Assembly (NCBI GenBank): GCA_039090855.1
Contig: CM077005.1
Coordinates: 15,229,921-15,293,920 of the forward strand
DNA from: Macrothele yani
Taxonomy: Eukaryota; Arthropoda; Arachnida; Araneae; Macrothelidae
Reading direction: 5' to 3'
Length of the DNA: 64,000 bases
A program made the translations under genes and the position numbers. Below the pieces are notes generated by a model. It ran no database searches. It saw nothing but the letters and a program-made list of their open reading frames with translations, and had not been told where the DNA came from. This document shows, one piece after another, positions 45,365-55,669 of this stretch. Positions within the stretch are counted from its first letter, which is position 1. Each line of letters starts with the position of its first letter.

Positions 45365-46290
45365 TATTACACAGAGTTACAAGGAAAGTCCTTGATCAGG
45401 CCAATATCTCACGAACTATGGCAGTTAGCGATTTACTTCTTGTTCAGCTATTATACAGGGTGACAAGGAAAGTTCGTGGTCAGGCCAATATCTCACGAAC
45501 TATGGCAGTTAGCGATTTACTTCTTGTTCAGCTATTATACAGGGTGACAAGGAAAGTCCGTGATCAGGCCAATATCTCACGAACTATGGCAGTTAGCGAT
45601 TTACTTCTTGTTCAGCTATTATACAGGGTGACAAGGAAAGTTCGTGATCAGGCCAATATCTCACGAACTATGGCAGTTAGCGATTTACTTCTTGTTCAGC
45701 TATTATACAGGGTGACAAGGAAAGTCCGTGATCAGGCCAATATCTCACGAACTATGGCAGTTAGCGATTTACTTCTTGTTCAGCTATTATACAGGGTGAA
45801 AAGGAAAGTTCGTGATCAGGCCAATATCTCACGAACTATGGCAGTTAGCGATTTACTTCTTGTTCAGCTATTATACAGGGTGACAAGAAAAGTTCGTGAT
45901 CAGGCCAATATCTCACGAACTATGGCAGTTAGCGATTTACTTCTTGTTCAGCTATTATACAAGGTTACAAGGAAAGTCCTTGATCAGGCCAATATCTAAC
46001 GAACTACGGCAGTTAGCGATTTACTTCTTGTTCAGCTATTATACAGGGTTACAAGGAAAGTCCGTGATCAGGCCAATATCTCACGAACTATGGCAGTTAG
46101 CGATTTACTTCTTGTTCAGCTATTATACAGGGTGACAAGGAAAGTTCGTGATCAGGCCAATATCTCACGAACTATGGCAGTTAGCGATTTACTTCTTGTT
46201 CAGCTATTATACAGGGTGACAAGGAAAGTCCCTGATCAGGCCAATATCTCACGAACTATGGCAGTTAGCGATTTACTTCTTGTGCAGTTG
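45365..46290. repeat. 84-bp satellite, 11 units
   Basis: CAGGCCAATATCTCACGAAC starts at 45397 and every 84 bp to 46237 (11 units). As 84 is divisible by three, one frame stays open (45310-45999, 46090-46389) and repeats a 28-residue peptide, but a second frame is open too. No start context or motif supports a protein. Confidence 0.96.
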
Positions 46291-47955
46291 TATAGGAAAC
46301 CCCCTATGGCGCACACAATAACACCACGAGAGATCCCTCGCCCCCTTTTGGGGGGTAAGAGGGGACTATCGCGCCCCCTTTGCAGATAGGGCAAAAATGT
46401 CAATTACAAACTTCTTCAGCGAGGTAAAAATAGTACATAAATGTTTTTTGTCCCATAACAAAAGATGGAAAGGGACCGGGAATGTGGCCCCAAAAAAATC
46501 AAAGCATGCGGAAGCATAGACAGAGTATTTAGACAAGAACTTGTTACTTAGAACTTGTCTAAACTGGTAAGTTTTAAGTAAATGAAAGCACAAAGGTAAG
46601 GTTTTCCTACAAACCTTATCAACAGTTCTTTTTCTGAAATAAAACGCAGTTCCTTGACACATTCAATATCAGACTTTGATGTCCAATACAGTAAAAAATA
46701 AACTGAGACAAAGAGAAATAACATAAAGTGGCGAAACACTCATCCAATAGGAAAACTGTATGCACATCTCATTGACTTGCGTACGTGGCAAATCTTTCGA
46801 TTTCCCGTCACTGGCTCACGAAATGTTGACATACTGACCACGCATATCATTTTTGTAATCTGACGACGGAACAGAAAGCACATTCGAAATCCATGCAAAT
46901 ATGCTTCGGACACAGCGATTCAGATAGCTTTCCGCTTCATTCTTCGACCATCCTTTTGGTTTTCAATTTCTTTGACCATGCCCAAATGGTGGATTTGCAT
47001 GGGGTATGTCTGCCTGCAAACCTCTTCAGGAATTGCTGTTGACAAGACTTTGTCGATTCTGTTTTCCAATAAGTGCCAACAATAAACACTCCTTCCTACA
47101 GAGTATACCGATACATTTTCACACGTACGCAAACAACCACGAGCACGAGCACTCACTATCGACAAACGTATTGTGTAGACACGCTCAGCGAAACGGCATA
47201 GCAAAGCAGCAGAGAGGCGCGTCCGTCTGGCGGACAGCGCCAAGTTCAATGCTGTCTGGACGCAAATGGTTGCCACTTCCAGCACATGTTGTGATGTCAT
47301 CACATTTCGCACGAAATGAGGTAAGTCCACTTCAAATTTCGTTGCAATATCTTCATTGGTGTTAATATAATTAAATAAATGCCGGGTTCGGTAGCGAGTG
47401 TGATACCCTGTATTTGGAACAGTTAGACGAAGGCGGACAGAAGTTTGGAGTGAAAAGTCGCATAAGAATGATTTGAGAAGGTGTAGTTTTTCGTGCTTCC
47501 GGCTGACAGCGTGAAAGAATGAAAGTTACGTAGAGTTGGAGTAAATACGAAAGAAAGAATGATGAGAAAACAGAATAAATAGCGAGAGGACTGAAAACTT
47601 TAGAATTAAGAAACTAAGACAAATTACCAGGTCAAACCAATAAAAAGAATTGCATAGTGATAAAGAATAGCTTTAATGCCGAAACTGTTTTTGATACCTT
47701 CTCCGTGATATGCTTTTTTATAACAATCAGAACGAGCTGCAATCAGGCCTAAATATCGAACCCGAATGAGGCTTATAACAGCACATCAACAAAGCCCCTA
47801 TAACGGCTGTTTGAGTGCTGGAATCAAACTCGCATCTTTCAATTTCGAATGTCGCTTGATTTGTTGCTGAAGCCCGACAGAGAGCTACTTATGCTGCACA
47901 ATGCGCTAAACTGAAAGTAACGGAGAATCAAGGGAAATGGACTTATAAATCTCTT
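46291..47955. other. No supported gene
   Basis: A G/C palindrome lies near 46335-46375 (CGCCCCCTTTTGGGGGG). Overlapping open frames on both strands at 46920-47365 fall in a GC-richer patch; neither has a recognised motif. A donor-like GAGGTAAGT lies at about 47319. A host exon is possible but unproven. Confidence 0.3.
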
Positions 47956-47958
47956 CCT

Positions 47959-48350
47959 TTCCAGGAGCCAGTGGCCCTAAATGATCATATGTAGAGGATT
48001 TTAGGAAGGGAGGGTCTGACCCCAGGTCTTAAACATCCCTTAGAAATAGGAAGCTAGGAGATTTGGGCTAGAGTGCCCGATAGGAAAGTGACACGGAAGC
48101 GAAGTAAAAGGGGAGGCAGACGCCTTTATTTATTACCGGTGGGCCAGTACCCGGGGTCCGACGGTTTAACGTGCTCATACGACGCACGGCGGATATTTAG
48201 TGGATCGAGCATTCGTACCTGCCTGAGATCAAACCTGAAGTCCTTTCCGTGGCAGTCACGAACGTTGCCCACTAGGCCACCCCCGGCCCATTGGCCCTAA
48301 ATTAGGGACGGGCGACAACTTATAGCTCATAGAGTTGCTCACGGTTATAG
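47959..48350 (+). mobile_element. SINE-A fragment split by SINE-B
   Basis: CCAGGAGCCAGTGGCCCTAAAT before and AATTAGGGACGGGCGACAAC after the SINE-B insert are adjacent parts of the SINE-A body. They read in the plus-strand sense, opposite to the other SINE-A copies. Head and tail are not recognisable. A C run follows at 48355-48370. Confidence 0.75.
47983..48291 (-). mobile_element. SINE-B, in SINE-A
   Basis: Minus-strand head GGGCCGGGGGTGGCCTAGTG with A box TGGCCTAGTGG and B-box-like GGTTTGATCTCAG. The target duplication TGGCCCTAAAT is exact (47972-47982, 48292-48302) and is itself SINE-A sequence. Confidence 0.93.
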
Positions 48351-49194
48351 TTAACCCCCCCCCCCCCCCCAATGGACTCATAAAGCAGAAAGAAGTGTCT
48401 CTAACCCGTTGCTGACGACCTAGAGATACTTCCGAACCACAGCGGGTACTTTGCTGCAGCGCGAGATGATTCGTGATCCACTGGTCGCAAGAATTAATCA
48501 TAATGTCACTCACAGGCCCATTGCGATTGGATTCTCTGGCGTCGTGTAACGGTAACAGCCTCGAAAGGAAATTTGGACAGTTAAGGTGTCTAAATGTCAA
48601 ACACAGTTCGTGGAAGTATATCACGAATGAAGTATATTAAAAGCACGTGCGGTATTAAATCTGTTCTTTATTACTATCTAATGATTGTTCGTCGGTTTGT
48701 CGAGGAATATTTTAGTGCATATTTACAATCGATTTCTATAACTCTTTTTTTCTACTATCATCTGAACGTTCTATCAATTATTCTGTTTCATTTCCTCACC
48801 ATCACTTTCATTATCTTTCTGCGCTTCTACAGGGAGAAGTTTCCACACATTCAGCTGCCTCCAAATTTCTATCTCCTCTCTTCCCTTTCTGTGACCCCCT
48901 ATTCTACTCAACTCCTCTTTTCCCCGCTTTTCGTTCTTGCCCTTAAGAAAAGCACTCTTCCGCCGTGAAATGAAATAAAATCAATACTCAGTCTGATTGC
49001 TTCTTCGATCGTAATGTACGGACAATAACATAATAAAAGCACTTAGCCAATGTATTAAGTTCGATTGCTTGGGAAATGCTGTTTTACAACACTACTAATT
49101 TTTACAGCAGTCCTGACAGATAGCATCTTGAAGACGCAGTCAAAGTTTCCCATGCTGACTGACAATGAAAGACCTGTTGCTGAATGCTCCATAC
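48351..49194. other. No supported gene
   Basis: The open frame at 48594-48968 is Phe/Leu/Ile-rich, as expected from AT-rich pyrimidine-biased DNA, with no motif. Not called. Confidence 0.3.
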
Positions 49195-49196
49195 TA

Positions 49197-49417
49197 GTAA
49201 ATAGTTACACTATACTTGTGATCCGATTTATTGGTGTAGGAAATAAACACATAAGCGTTTCCAAGCTTTCGCACATCAACCAGATGGCTTTTTCAAGGCA
49301 GTTTCTGTCTAACTTCCTTGAAAAAGCCATCTGGTTGATGTGCGAAAGCTTGGAAACGCTTATGTGTTTATTTTCAACGCCAATAAATCGGATCACTATT
49401 ATAGTATTACTATTTAC
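49197..49417. mobile_element. 221-bp palindromic MITE with TA flanks
   Basis: Two arms of 102 bp (49197-49298 and 49316-49417) are near-perfect inverted copies around a 17-bp loop. The ends are GTAAATAGT, and TA flanks both sides (49195-49196, 49418-49419). This is the layout of a mariner-type foldback MITE. The open frames on both strands here read the same peptide because of the palindrome. Confidence 0.88.
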
Positions 49418-50301
49418 TATACTTTATTGGTGTACTGTTCCTCGTTAACAATTTGCTCCATACTATTTCTTTCCTGGAAACGAATGAATTTTAAAATATC
49501 CTAAAATCTCCGTGAAATACAACTTCTATACTCAGAGGCGAAGCGTGCTAGCATCCAGTGTTACCACTGGAAACAGTGTAAAATAAATGAAAATAATTTA
49601 TTCAGGTATGAAACCGTAATGAGATGCAGATTACTCATGAAGTACTTCATTCTACAGATTGGCAGTTGAAAAATATCGCACGCCAGTCGATCTTGTGAAG
49701 GAAACAGATAGTAAAGCCACTGACAAGAAATAAAGTCAAGGCCACCATTTCCGAAAGTGGTTACGAAACACTGATATTTCTGTTGACTGCGCTAGCGCGC
49801 GAATCTGAAAAGAGATAATGAACTCGCAGTCGCCTTAATGTTCTCTGTCCCCATGCACTGTGAAGTTCAGAATCACACGTGTCTTGTTTCTTCGATTATA
49901 ATGTACAACCGGCGTGCGATATTTTTCAACTGCCTATATAGGTGGTATGGTGACTCATTTTTTTTTTTTTTTTATGTTCCCTTCAGTGCTTTTCTCGCGT
50001 TTGTTTTACGAAATACATAGTATGTACTGCACGTGAGCAACTGTTTTATTATTGATTAGTGGATTATTTTAGTTATTTTTATTTTCAAGCCGTATTTTGA
50101 GTAGCCAAAATGAACGATGATGTTTTCTCTACATAACCAGTCTCAAAACATCTGGGAATGTTTTCATAAAATATGTGCAATATTTATAAAAAACCCGGCC
50201 ACACCTATTTATCTCGCATACGTCGTCTGTACTGCGCAATTGCATAAGCATTGTTTCGTGAACCACTAACAAGTGTTTTCCCGCTGTGATTCTTCGAAAA
50301 A
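49418..50301. other. No gene; contains an inverted repeat pair
   Basis: Apart from the 24-bp inverted repeat described separately, the sequence is AT-rich with a T run at 49958-49972. Confidence 0.4.
49661..49934. repeat. 24-bp inverted repeat pair, possible MITE
   Basis: GGCAGTTGAAAAATATCGCA (24 bp in all, 49661-49684) is repeated perfectly in inverse at 49911-49934. It encloses about 226 bp without coding sequence. No clear target duplication was found, so the element type is open. Confidence 0.6.
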
Positions 50302-51330
50302 ATGGAACTGATTATAAAGATGAATATGGCTGATAAAAATGAATGTCTAGAAAAATCAACAATTTACAGATGGCATAAAGAATTTACGGAAGGTCGTGAG
50401 TCGGCGGCTTTAACCTCGCATAGAGAAAGACCTTCGACAAGTGTTACAGAGGTAAACATCAATACAATAGGTGTCATTATACGGGAAGACAGACATCTAT
50501 CAATTAGAGATACCGTAGATATGGTTCACATTTCAAAGTCATCAATTCATAGAATTTTAACCGAGCATTTGGGCATGAAACGAGTCTGTTCAACTTCGGT
50601 TCCCCATTTCTCGACAAAGGAACAAATGGATCGTCGAGCTGAGGTTCGTCAACAATGAAAGCAAATGTAAAACGAAGATCCAGAAGTCATGCAACGAGTT
50701 ATTACAGGCGATGAAACTTGGCCACACTTTATTTGATCCACATTCCAAAGCAGCAAGTTGCGTTTGAAAATCGCCGTCGTCGCCCTAAAGCAAAACAAGT
50801 TTTTCAATCAAAATCAGCGGTAAAGCTCATGTTGGTTGAATTCTTTGATTGTCAAGGAATGATTTATCAACACATTGTTCCTCCAGAAACTAAGATAAAT
50901 GCCGACTACTACAGAACAGTGCTAATCTGCAGAAGTATGTGACAATAAATCTGCAGAAGAATGTGACAATAAATTAGCAGAAGCGTGTGACAACAAAACG
51001 ACCACACCTGAAAAAGAATTGGGTGTTACACCACGATAATGCACACATAGCGGTTCTGTTGTTTCTTATTTTGGAGAAAATGAATATTAAGTTGATGCCC
51101 CAACCTCCACATAATCCAGACTTGTCACCATGTGACTTCTGGTTGTTCCCCATTTTAAAAAAGACTTACGGGGACGACAAGTTGAGACTGTTCAACAACT
51201 TATTACAGCTGTGCAGGGTGCTATAACAGCCTTTCAGAAAAAAATTCGAAAAGACATTCAAAAAGTGGGAGGAACGTTGGTATACCTGTATTCGATGCAA
51301 TGGGTAGTATTTCGAGAAAGATGAACACTT
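50302..51330 (+). pseudogene. mariner transposase, degenerate
   Basis: 50302-50658 encodes the second helix-turn-helix and linker (RERPSTSVTEV; ISKSSIHRILTEHLGMKRVC; VPHFSTKEQ). Then, with frameshifts, VITGDET (first Asp region), AVKLMLVEFFDCQGMIYQHI and NADYYRTVL. At 50927-50998 a 24-bp segment is present three times. WVLHHDNAH (second Asp) and PHNPDLSPCDFWLFP (third Asp) follow with 32 residues between, two fewer than the normal 34. The tail ends KWEERWYTCIRCNG. Non-functional. Confidence 0.9.
50927..50998 (+). repeat. 24-bp triplication inside mariner
   Basis: CTGCAGAAGTATGTGACAATAAAT and two variants in direct tandem. The unit length keeps frame (8 codons) but the third unit begins with TAG. 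Confidence 0.9.
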
Positions 51331-51667
51331 CCTTGATAATTATTGTACGCATGTTGTTGTTTTTTTAAACACATTCTCAGTTGATTTGAGACAACTCTTG
51401 TACATTCGAATATTAACATCAAGAATAAATGTGATTGCATGGTTACGAGTTCGATGAATTTACAGTTTTCTTCAAGATATTTTGATAAAAAGGGAGTAAT
51501 TGAAAAAGAGAGACCCACTGCTTCAGTTTAATACAATTTTATAGTCATGTATCCTCACTTACGCTTGCTATATATATATATATATATATAAACAATCAAT
51601 GGTGTCAATTCAAGGAAAATTCCTGAAAATAAAATACAGCAAAGTCAAGTTCAAGGCATCGCTCTTT
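51331..51667. other. No gene recognised
   Basis: Contains a TA microsatellite at 51571-51590. Confidence 0.4.
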
Positions 51668-51842
51668 CCACGTTTATAAGTGAGTCACGGAAAAATTATC
51701 ATTGGCCGGCACCGGGAATCGAACCCAGGGTCTTCCAGTTACGCGCCGGACATGCTTCCAATGCACCATAGCTACCTCGAAGTCCTGCGGACTCACGTAC
51801 GACAAACTGCCAAACCACCTGGTAGGTTGCTTCTTTGGAGCC
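51668..51842 (-). mobile_element. SINE-D (tRNA-derived), minus copy
   Basis: Minus-strand A-box-like TATGGTGCATTGG and B box GGTTCGATTCC, ending TTTTTCCGTGACTCACTTAT. It is the inverted partner of 52461-52628. Confidence 0.75.
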
Positions 51843-51872
51843 TATAACGAAGTAAATTTCTCCGTCATTTTT

Positions 51873-51939
51873 GTCCACGCCGGGGCTCGAAACCGGGTCC
51901 CCTCACTCCGGAATAAGTCACTCTACCAATTGAGCGGAC
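51873..51939 (-). other. tRNA-like cloverleaf in 3' LTR of TRIM B
   Basis: On the minus strand GTCCGC...GTGGAC can pair as an acceptor stem. A D-arm-like CTCAATTGGTAGAG and a T arm with TTTCGAGCCCCGG follow. Four bases of the acceptor/A-box region (CTAC) are lost relative to the other LTR. It probably derives from a tRNA gene and would act as a pol III promoter, not as a working tRNA. Confidence 0.7.
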
Positions 51940-52235
51940 GTTCGTTCTGACTGCTATCTGTCTTTCCGTCCTGCTGGCAGGTACGTCACGTCCCCCCCTC
52001 GAAAGAGGGCCGGGGGCATGGCCCACGGGTCACCCGTGACCATGAATCGTCGTAGGCAGCCACCCACTGTAGAACGTGCACTTGAGAACTCCCAGTCAAT
52101 CTGGTGTGTGGAATGCGACGTCACACACATATTTTTCGAAGCGCTGGAGAAGGGATTCTCGGATTTTTCCTATCTCGCGGTGTGGAAAGAACATCACACC
52201 ATTGCGAGATCTTGAACGGCCGGGTCATCCGGAAA

Positions 52236-52247
52236 GTTCGGGCGCCA
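52236..52247 (-). promoter_or_regulatory. Primer-binding site of TRIM B (tRNA-Lys-like)
   Basis: Minus strand TGGCGCCCGAAC, one base after the LTR boundary. It begins TGG, the complement of CCA, and matches the complement of the acceptor end of tRNA-Lys as used by many retroelements. The match stops after 12 bases. Confidence 0.75.
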
Positions 52248-52278
52248 TTATAACGAAGTAAATTTCTCCGTCATTTTT

Positions 52279-52345
52279 GTCCACGCCGGGGCTCGAACCC
52301 GGGTCCCCTCATTCCGGAATACTCTACCAATTGAGCTACGCGGAC
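52279..52345 (-). other. tRNA-like cloverleaf in 5' LTR of TRIM B
   Basis: The minus strand begins GTCCGCGTAGCTCAATTGG and ends CCCCGGCGTGGAC. Acceptor arms GTCCGCG/CGTGGAC pair over seven positions with one G-U. A box TAGCTCAATTGG and B box GGTTCGAGCCC are intact. Six bases around the anticodon stem are missing compared with the other LTR. Confidence 0.75.
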
Positions 52346-52409
52346 GTTCGTTCTGACTGCTATCTGCCTTTATGTCGTGTGCGTCCTGCTGGCAGGCAAG
52401 TCACAAGCA

Positions 52410-52460
52410 CCGCACAATGCTGCTGCTGTTCATCTTTGGTGAATCCTCAGCATTGTGCGG
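52410..52460. repeat. Perfect 13-bp hairpin
   Basis: CCGCACAATGCTG (52410-52422) pairs with CAGCATTGTGCGG (52448-52460) around a 25-base loop. It lies between the TRIM end and SINE-D. A Rho-type or bacterial terminator is not implied. Confidence 0.85.
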
Positions 52461-52628
52461 GGCTCCAAAGGAGCAATCTGCCAGGTGGTTTGGCAGTTTG
52501 TCAGTCTGGAGAACTTCCAGGCAGCTGTGGTGCAGTGAAAGCATGTCCGGTGCGTAACTGGAAGACCCTGGGTTCGATTCCCGGTGGTGGCCGATGACAA
52601 TTTTTCCGTGACTCACTTATAAACGTGG
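52461..52628 (+). mobile_element. SINE-D, plus copy
   Basis: GCTGTGGTGCAGTG...GGTTCGATTCCCGG gives A and B boxes. The body ends AATTTTTCCGTGACTCACTT. Inverted relative to 51668-51842. Confidence 0.8.
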
Positions 52629-52639
52629 GATGACTTCTA

Positions 52640-53240
52640 TTTGATGTTCCTAATCGACGTCAACTGTGTATTTATTATACAGCGAAGTCGCTGTTAGGTA
52701 TCCCTCTTTGAACGAAATTTCTTCTTTTAAAAGCATCCGTTTTTTCTAACTTCAATATTTTGGCAGATTTTTCGTAGGCAATAATTCCGTTTATATTCAG
52801 AAAGGTCCGTTTCGAGTTTTTCCGTATTTGTGCATAATTTTTCAGACCTCTTTTTCCTGACGTACGAAGTTACCGAGTGAAAGGTCACTCTGGTGGGTTT
52901 CGAACTCGGGACATTTTCAACGGCAGCGGCGCGCGCTGCCGCTGCGCCAGAAAGACACGTAATGCACAGTCACGTATGAGGATGAACTCTAAGCGTGCGA
53001 TGATGAAAAAAGTAAATTAGTCATTTTATTTTCTGCTGGAGCCGATTATTTTTCTGAACAGGTTTGTAATAATTTTATTTCTTCTGTAGGAGGACTTACT
53101 ACAAATTTCGTAGTTTTTTCATCGTGATTTTTCGAAGCAACAGAATGTTTTCGAACTTGAGATCTCATTAAACTGACAATGACTATCAGTTATCTTCAAG
53201 AAAGGTAAAATGTACTGCTTTGTAGTGTTATTTCACGAAA
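52640..53240 (+). repeat. Family E dispersed repeat
   Basis: Follows the order seen at 37613-38260: TTTTAAAAGCATCCG, then TTTTTCGTAG, then a tRNA-like segment. On the minus strand that segment has A box TGGCGCAGCGG and B box GTTCGAAACCC (52890-52955). Then come TTTTCTGCTGGAGC and AGGAGGACTTACTACAAATT. The tRNA-like part differs from the one near 37900. Confidence 0.6.
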
Positions 53241-55524
53241 AAATTTACTCTTGATAGTGTTACACGGCACTAGCAGTGTTCCTGCCGAGTCGGCCGGTAA
53301 CGGTGCTTGGAACCTGAAGTACAATTTAGTTGGCCGCGGCACCAGGTGAGAATCTCAGGTGCACCGCTGCACTCAAAGATTCACACCAGAACATAAAAAA
53401 TGAAAAGTTGAAGAATGACCCGAAGCATAAGGCTTGGGTGAATCCACCGTGTGAACAAAAATAACAACAACAATAAAAAAAATAAACTAAAAAACGATAC
53501 TTTGGGATCAGAGAGTTGTGATGAGGTTCACCCGCAATCACCAATTCATGACTGAGTGTAGTGGTCCGGATCTTACTCCGGTACATTCAATCCCCAACCA
53601 GCCAATACAACACTCACTTTCGCAAATAACACATGATTCACAAATGCACCACACAACATTTAATTACGTTCTGTGAGATTTAAACAGATACGGCGCTCTC
53701 TGGGCGTATAGACAATTGCCCCTCTTATGTGGGCAGCATACGGTGTCACACTTTACTGTCGGAAGACACAAGCCGACTGAGTCTCCACCGGACTATCTGA
53801 ACAAGAGATACTGCTCGTTAACACACTAAATAGAGCAGGAGGTGATATTCATATACAATTGCTTAGAGAATGAAAACAAATTATATGCAAACGATCACAT
53901 TAAAAATACTCGCGACACAAAATACACAAGCACGTTAATTTGCGGTATACGATTATAGGTGCGAAATACTGCCAAAGTTAATTAACTAAATCTAATAAGC
54001 ATGCACATGCAGATCCCTTCCCCGCTCGCTTTGGCCCTGAACCAAAGTTAAAAGAAACTGTCCCGCCCAGCGGAATTTGTGGCCACACCTTCTCCCTTAT
54101 TCATGTAAAAAAAATAATCAGGAAATGGGCCCGGTAAGAAATTGAAATCTGTATGTGCAGGTATTTCCTCTGAGGTTCAGTCACTCAGCATTACTGCATC
54201 TATGTCCATGCAGCTTTGGGTGTCGGGATGGCACAAGTTCGCAGATGTGCGAAGAAAGAAAAAGGAAATATTCATCTACTTACAGTTTCGTGACTTTGCT
54301 GTGCATCACATAATATCACACGACAAAAAAAAAAAAAAAAAAAAAAAAAACACGCACACACACACAGACACTTGCACCATGTGGCAGCACCGATGATTCA
54401 ACACTTCACTTTGACGCTTGATGTAAATGAAGCACACAATTAAAATGGTGATATCACGCCGCACTTTGTTGCGCTGATGCGAGTATACACGGATCTCTTG
54501 TGAAGATTTAAAGGTGGCCGTTAAACAAAATAGCCCCTCTCACATCTGCTGTTGCAGTTTCCGAGACTGATTTTCTGTGTTCCTGGGAAATGATTTTTGT
54601 TGTCGTGAAGAAATAATTTTGAACGTCAACTGCTTGGAGAGTGGAACCCCCTCACTTCCGCTGCTGCTATAGTAGATTCCGTCCGTCGCTACCTTCCGTC
54701 CTTTTTGACCGTTCATTCCCAATTCGGTCAGTTCCTTTCCGTTAGCATAACATCTACCCTGCCTGAGTACGCAGTTCAAATATGCTCCCCTCGCAGGTTT
54801 TGTTTCCATTTTTTTATCGAGTTGCGACCGCCAGCCCTGAGATTAATTTTCTCGGCCGAGCGAAATCAGACGTGCTTTTACCTTAAGCGTATATCGGCAA
54901 CTGCCGACCGAAAACAACGCTCGAATTCATCCCCTATTCTTTTCGGCGATTCTATACTCTTAATTGCCCATTGTCCCTAGCAGACGTCAGAGTATCTTTC
55001 TTGCTGACAGAGTTATGTGTCTGCTGAGGGTCTCTTGGCCCACCCACTGAAGTAAACATACGGACCACAGCGTTAAGCTACAAGCGGAAAGAAGAAAAAA
55101 GAAAAGTGAAAAACCACTTCGAACAATGCTGCTTCCATCCGCATTCGAAAACACATTTCCCTCGTTCGTTTGGCAGCCCCTCTAAGACACTTGAGATAGG
55201 AATTTTCATGTTTCACTTCAGGGCTATGTGTGAGGTCTAGCAATTCAAAATGGCAAAAATATTGCGTTTCTTGCCTTCAAAAGCATTGGAGCGACTTCCC
55301 AATTATCCCGCAATTTTGTTAATTAATTTAGAGAACAGCCGAAAGAAAAAAAAACAAAGTAAATGAGAAATAAATAAAAAAAGCTGTGAACTGTAAAAGA
55401 ACATGTGAGCCTGCCGAACTGTGATTCCTATAGCTGCCTCATACAATACGCGACATGGCGGACAAATTTTAGAGTTTTCTTCAGGTTTTAGGATTGGGGG
55501 GGGTGTCCACTGTAACAATAGCTA
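53241..55524. other. No supported gene
   Basis: Includes an A run (54326-54350) with a CA run, and small palindromes such as AGGTGAGAATCTCAGGTG near 53345. Open frames at 53326-53586, 54142-54396 and 54540-54980 have no recognised motif. Host intergenic or intronic sequence is likely. Confidence 0.35.
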
Positions 55525-55630
55525 TAATAACTTTTGTCTTAAGGACTTCATAATAACTTTTGTCTTAAGGACTTCATAATAACTTTTGTCTTAAGGACTT
55601 CATAATAACTTTTGTCTTAGGACACCATAC
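55525..55630. repeat. 26-bp tandem repeat, four units
   Basis: TAATAACTTTTGTCTTAAGG starts at 55525, 55551, 55577 and 55603. Units are identical until the last, which loses one A. Confidence 0.97.
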
Positions 55631-55669
55631 CTGTACAATAATTAAGTAACCGGTTTCTTACTGTAACCC

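Larger units (their letters stand above)
51843..52405 (-). mobile_element. TRIM copy B: miniature LTR retrotransposon with tRNA-like LTRs
   Basis: Two direct repeats (51843-51990 and 52249-52405) enclose 258 bp. Reading the minus strand, the 5' LTR (high coordinates) is followed after one base by TGGCGCCCGAAC, a 12-base match to the complement of a tRNA-Lys 3' end plus CCA. The 3' LTR is preceded directly by the purine tract GAGGGGGGGA (51991-52000). No protein frame is shared with copy A. The small size and complete set of priming signals fit a TRIM mobilised in trans. A target duplication is not clear here; it is in copy A. Confidence 0.8.

Noticed and set aside
45310..46389. Repeat protein of 28-residue units
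   Set aside because: An 84-bp satellite keeps any stop-free frame open; a second frame is open too and there is no start context or domain.
46920..47365. Overlapping 136- and 119-codon frames on opposite strands
   Set aside because: No recognised domain in either; the GC-richer patch alone does not establish a gene, though a host exon remains possible.
48594..48968. 124-codon hydrophobic open frame
   Set aside because: Composition is that of AT- and pyrimidine-rich DNA; no signal, motif or splice evidence.
49065..49448. 127-codon open frame with membrane-like segments
   Set aside because: It runs across the palindromic MITE; both strands give the same peptide there, so it is chance.
52279..52345. 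Functional tRNA gene
   Set aside because: The cloverleaf lies inside an LTR, lacks bases around the anticodon stem and differs between the two LTRs; it is tRNA-derived, not a standard tRNA gene.
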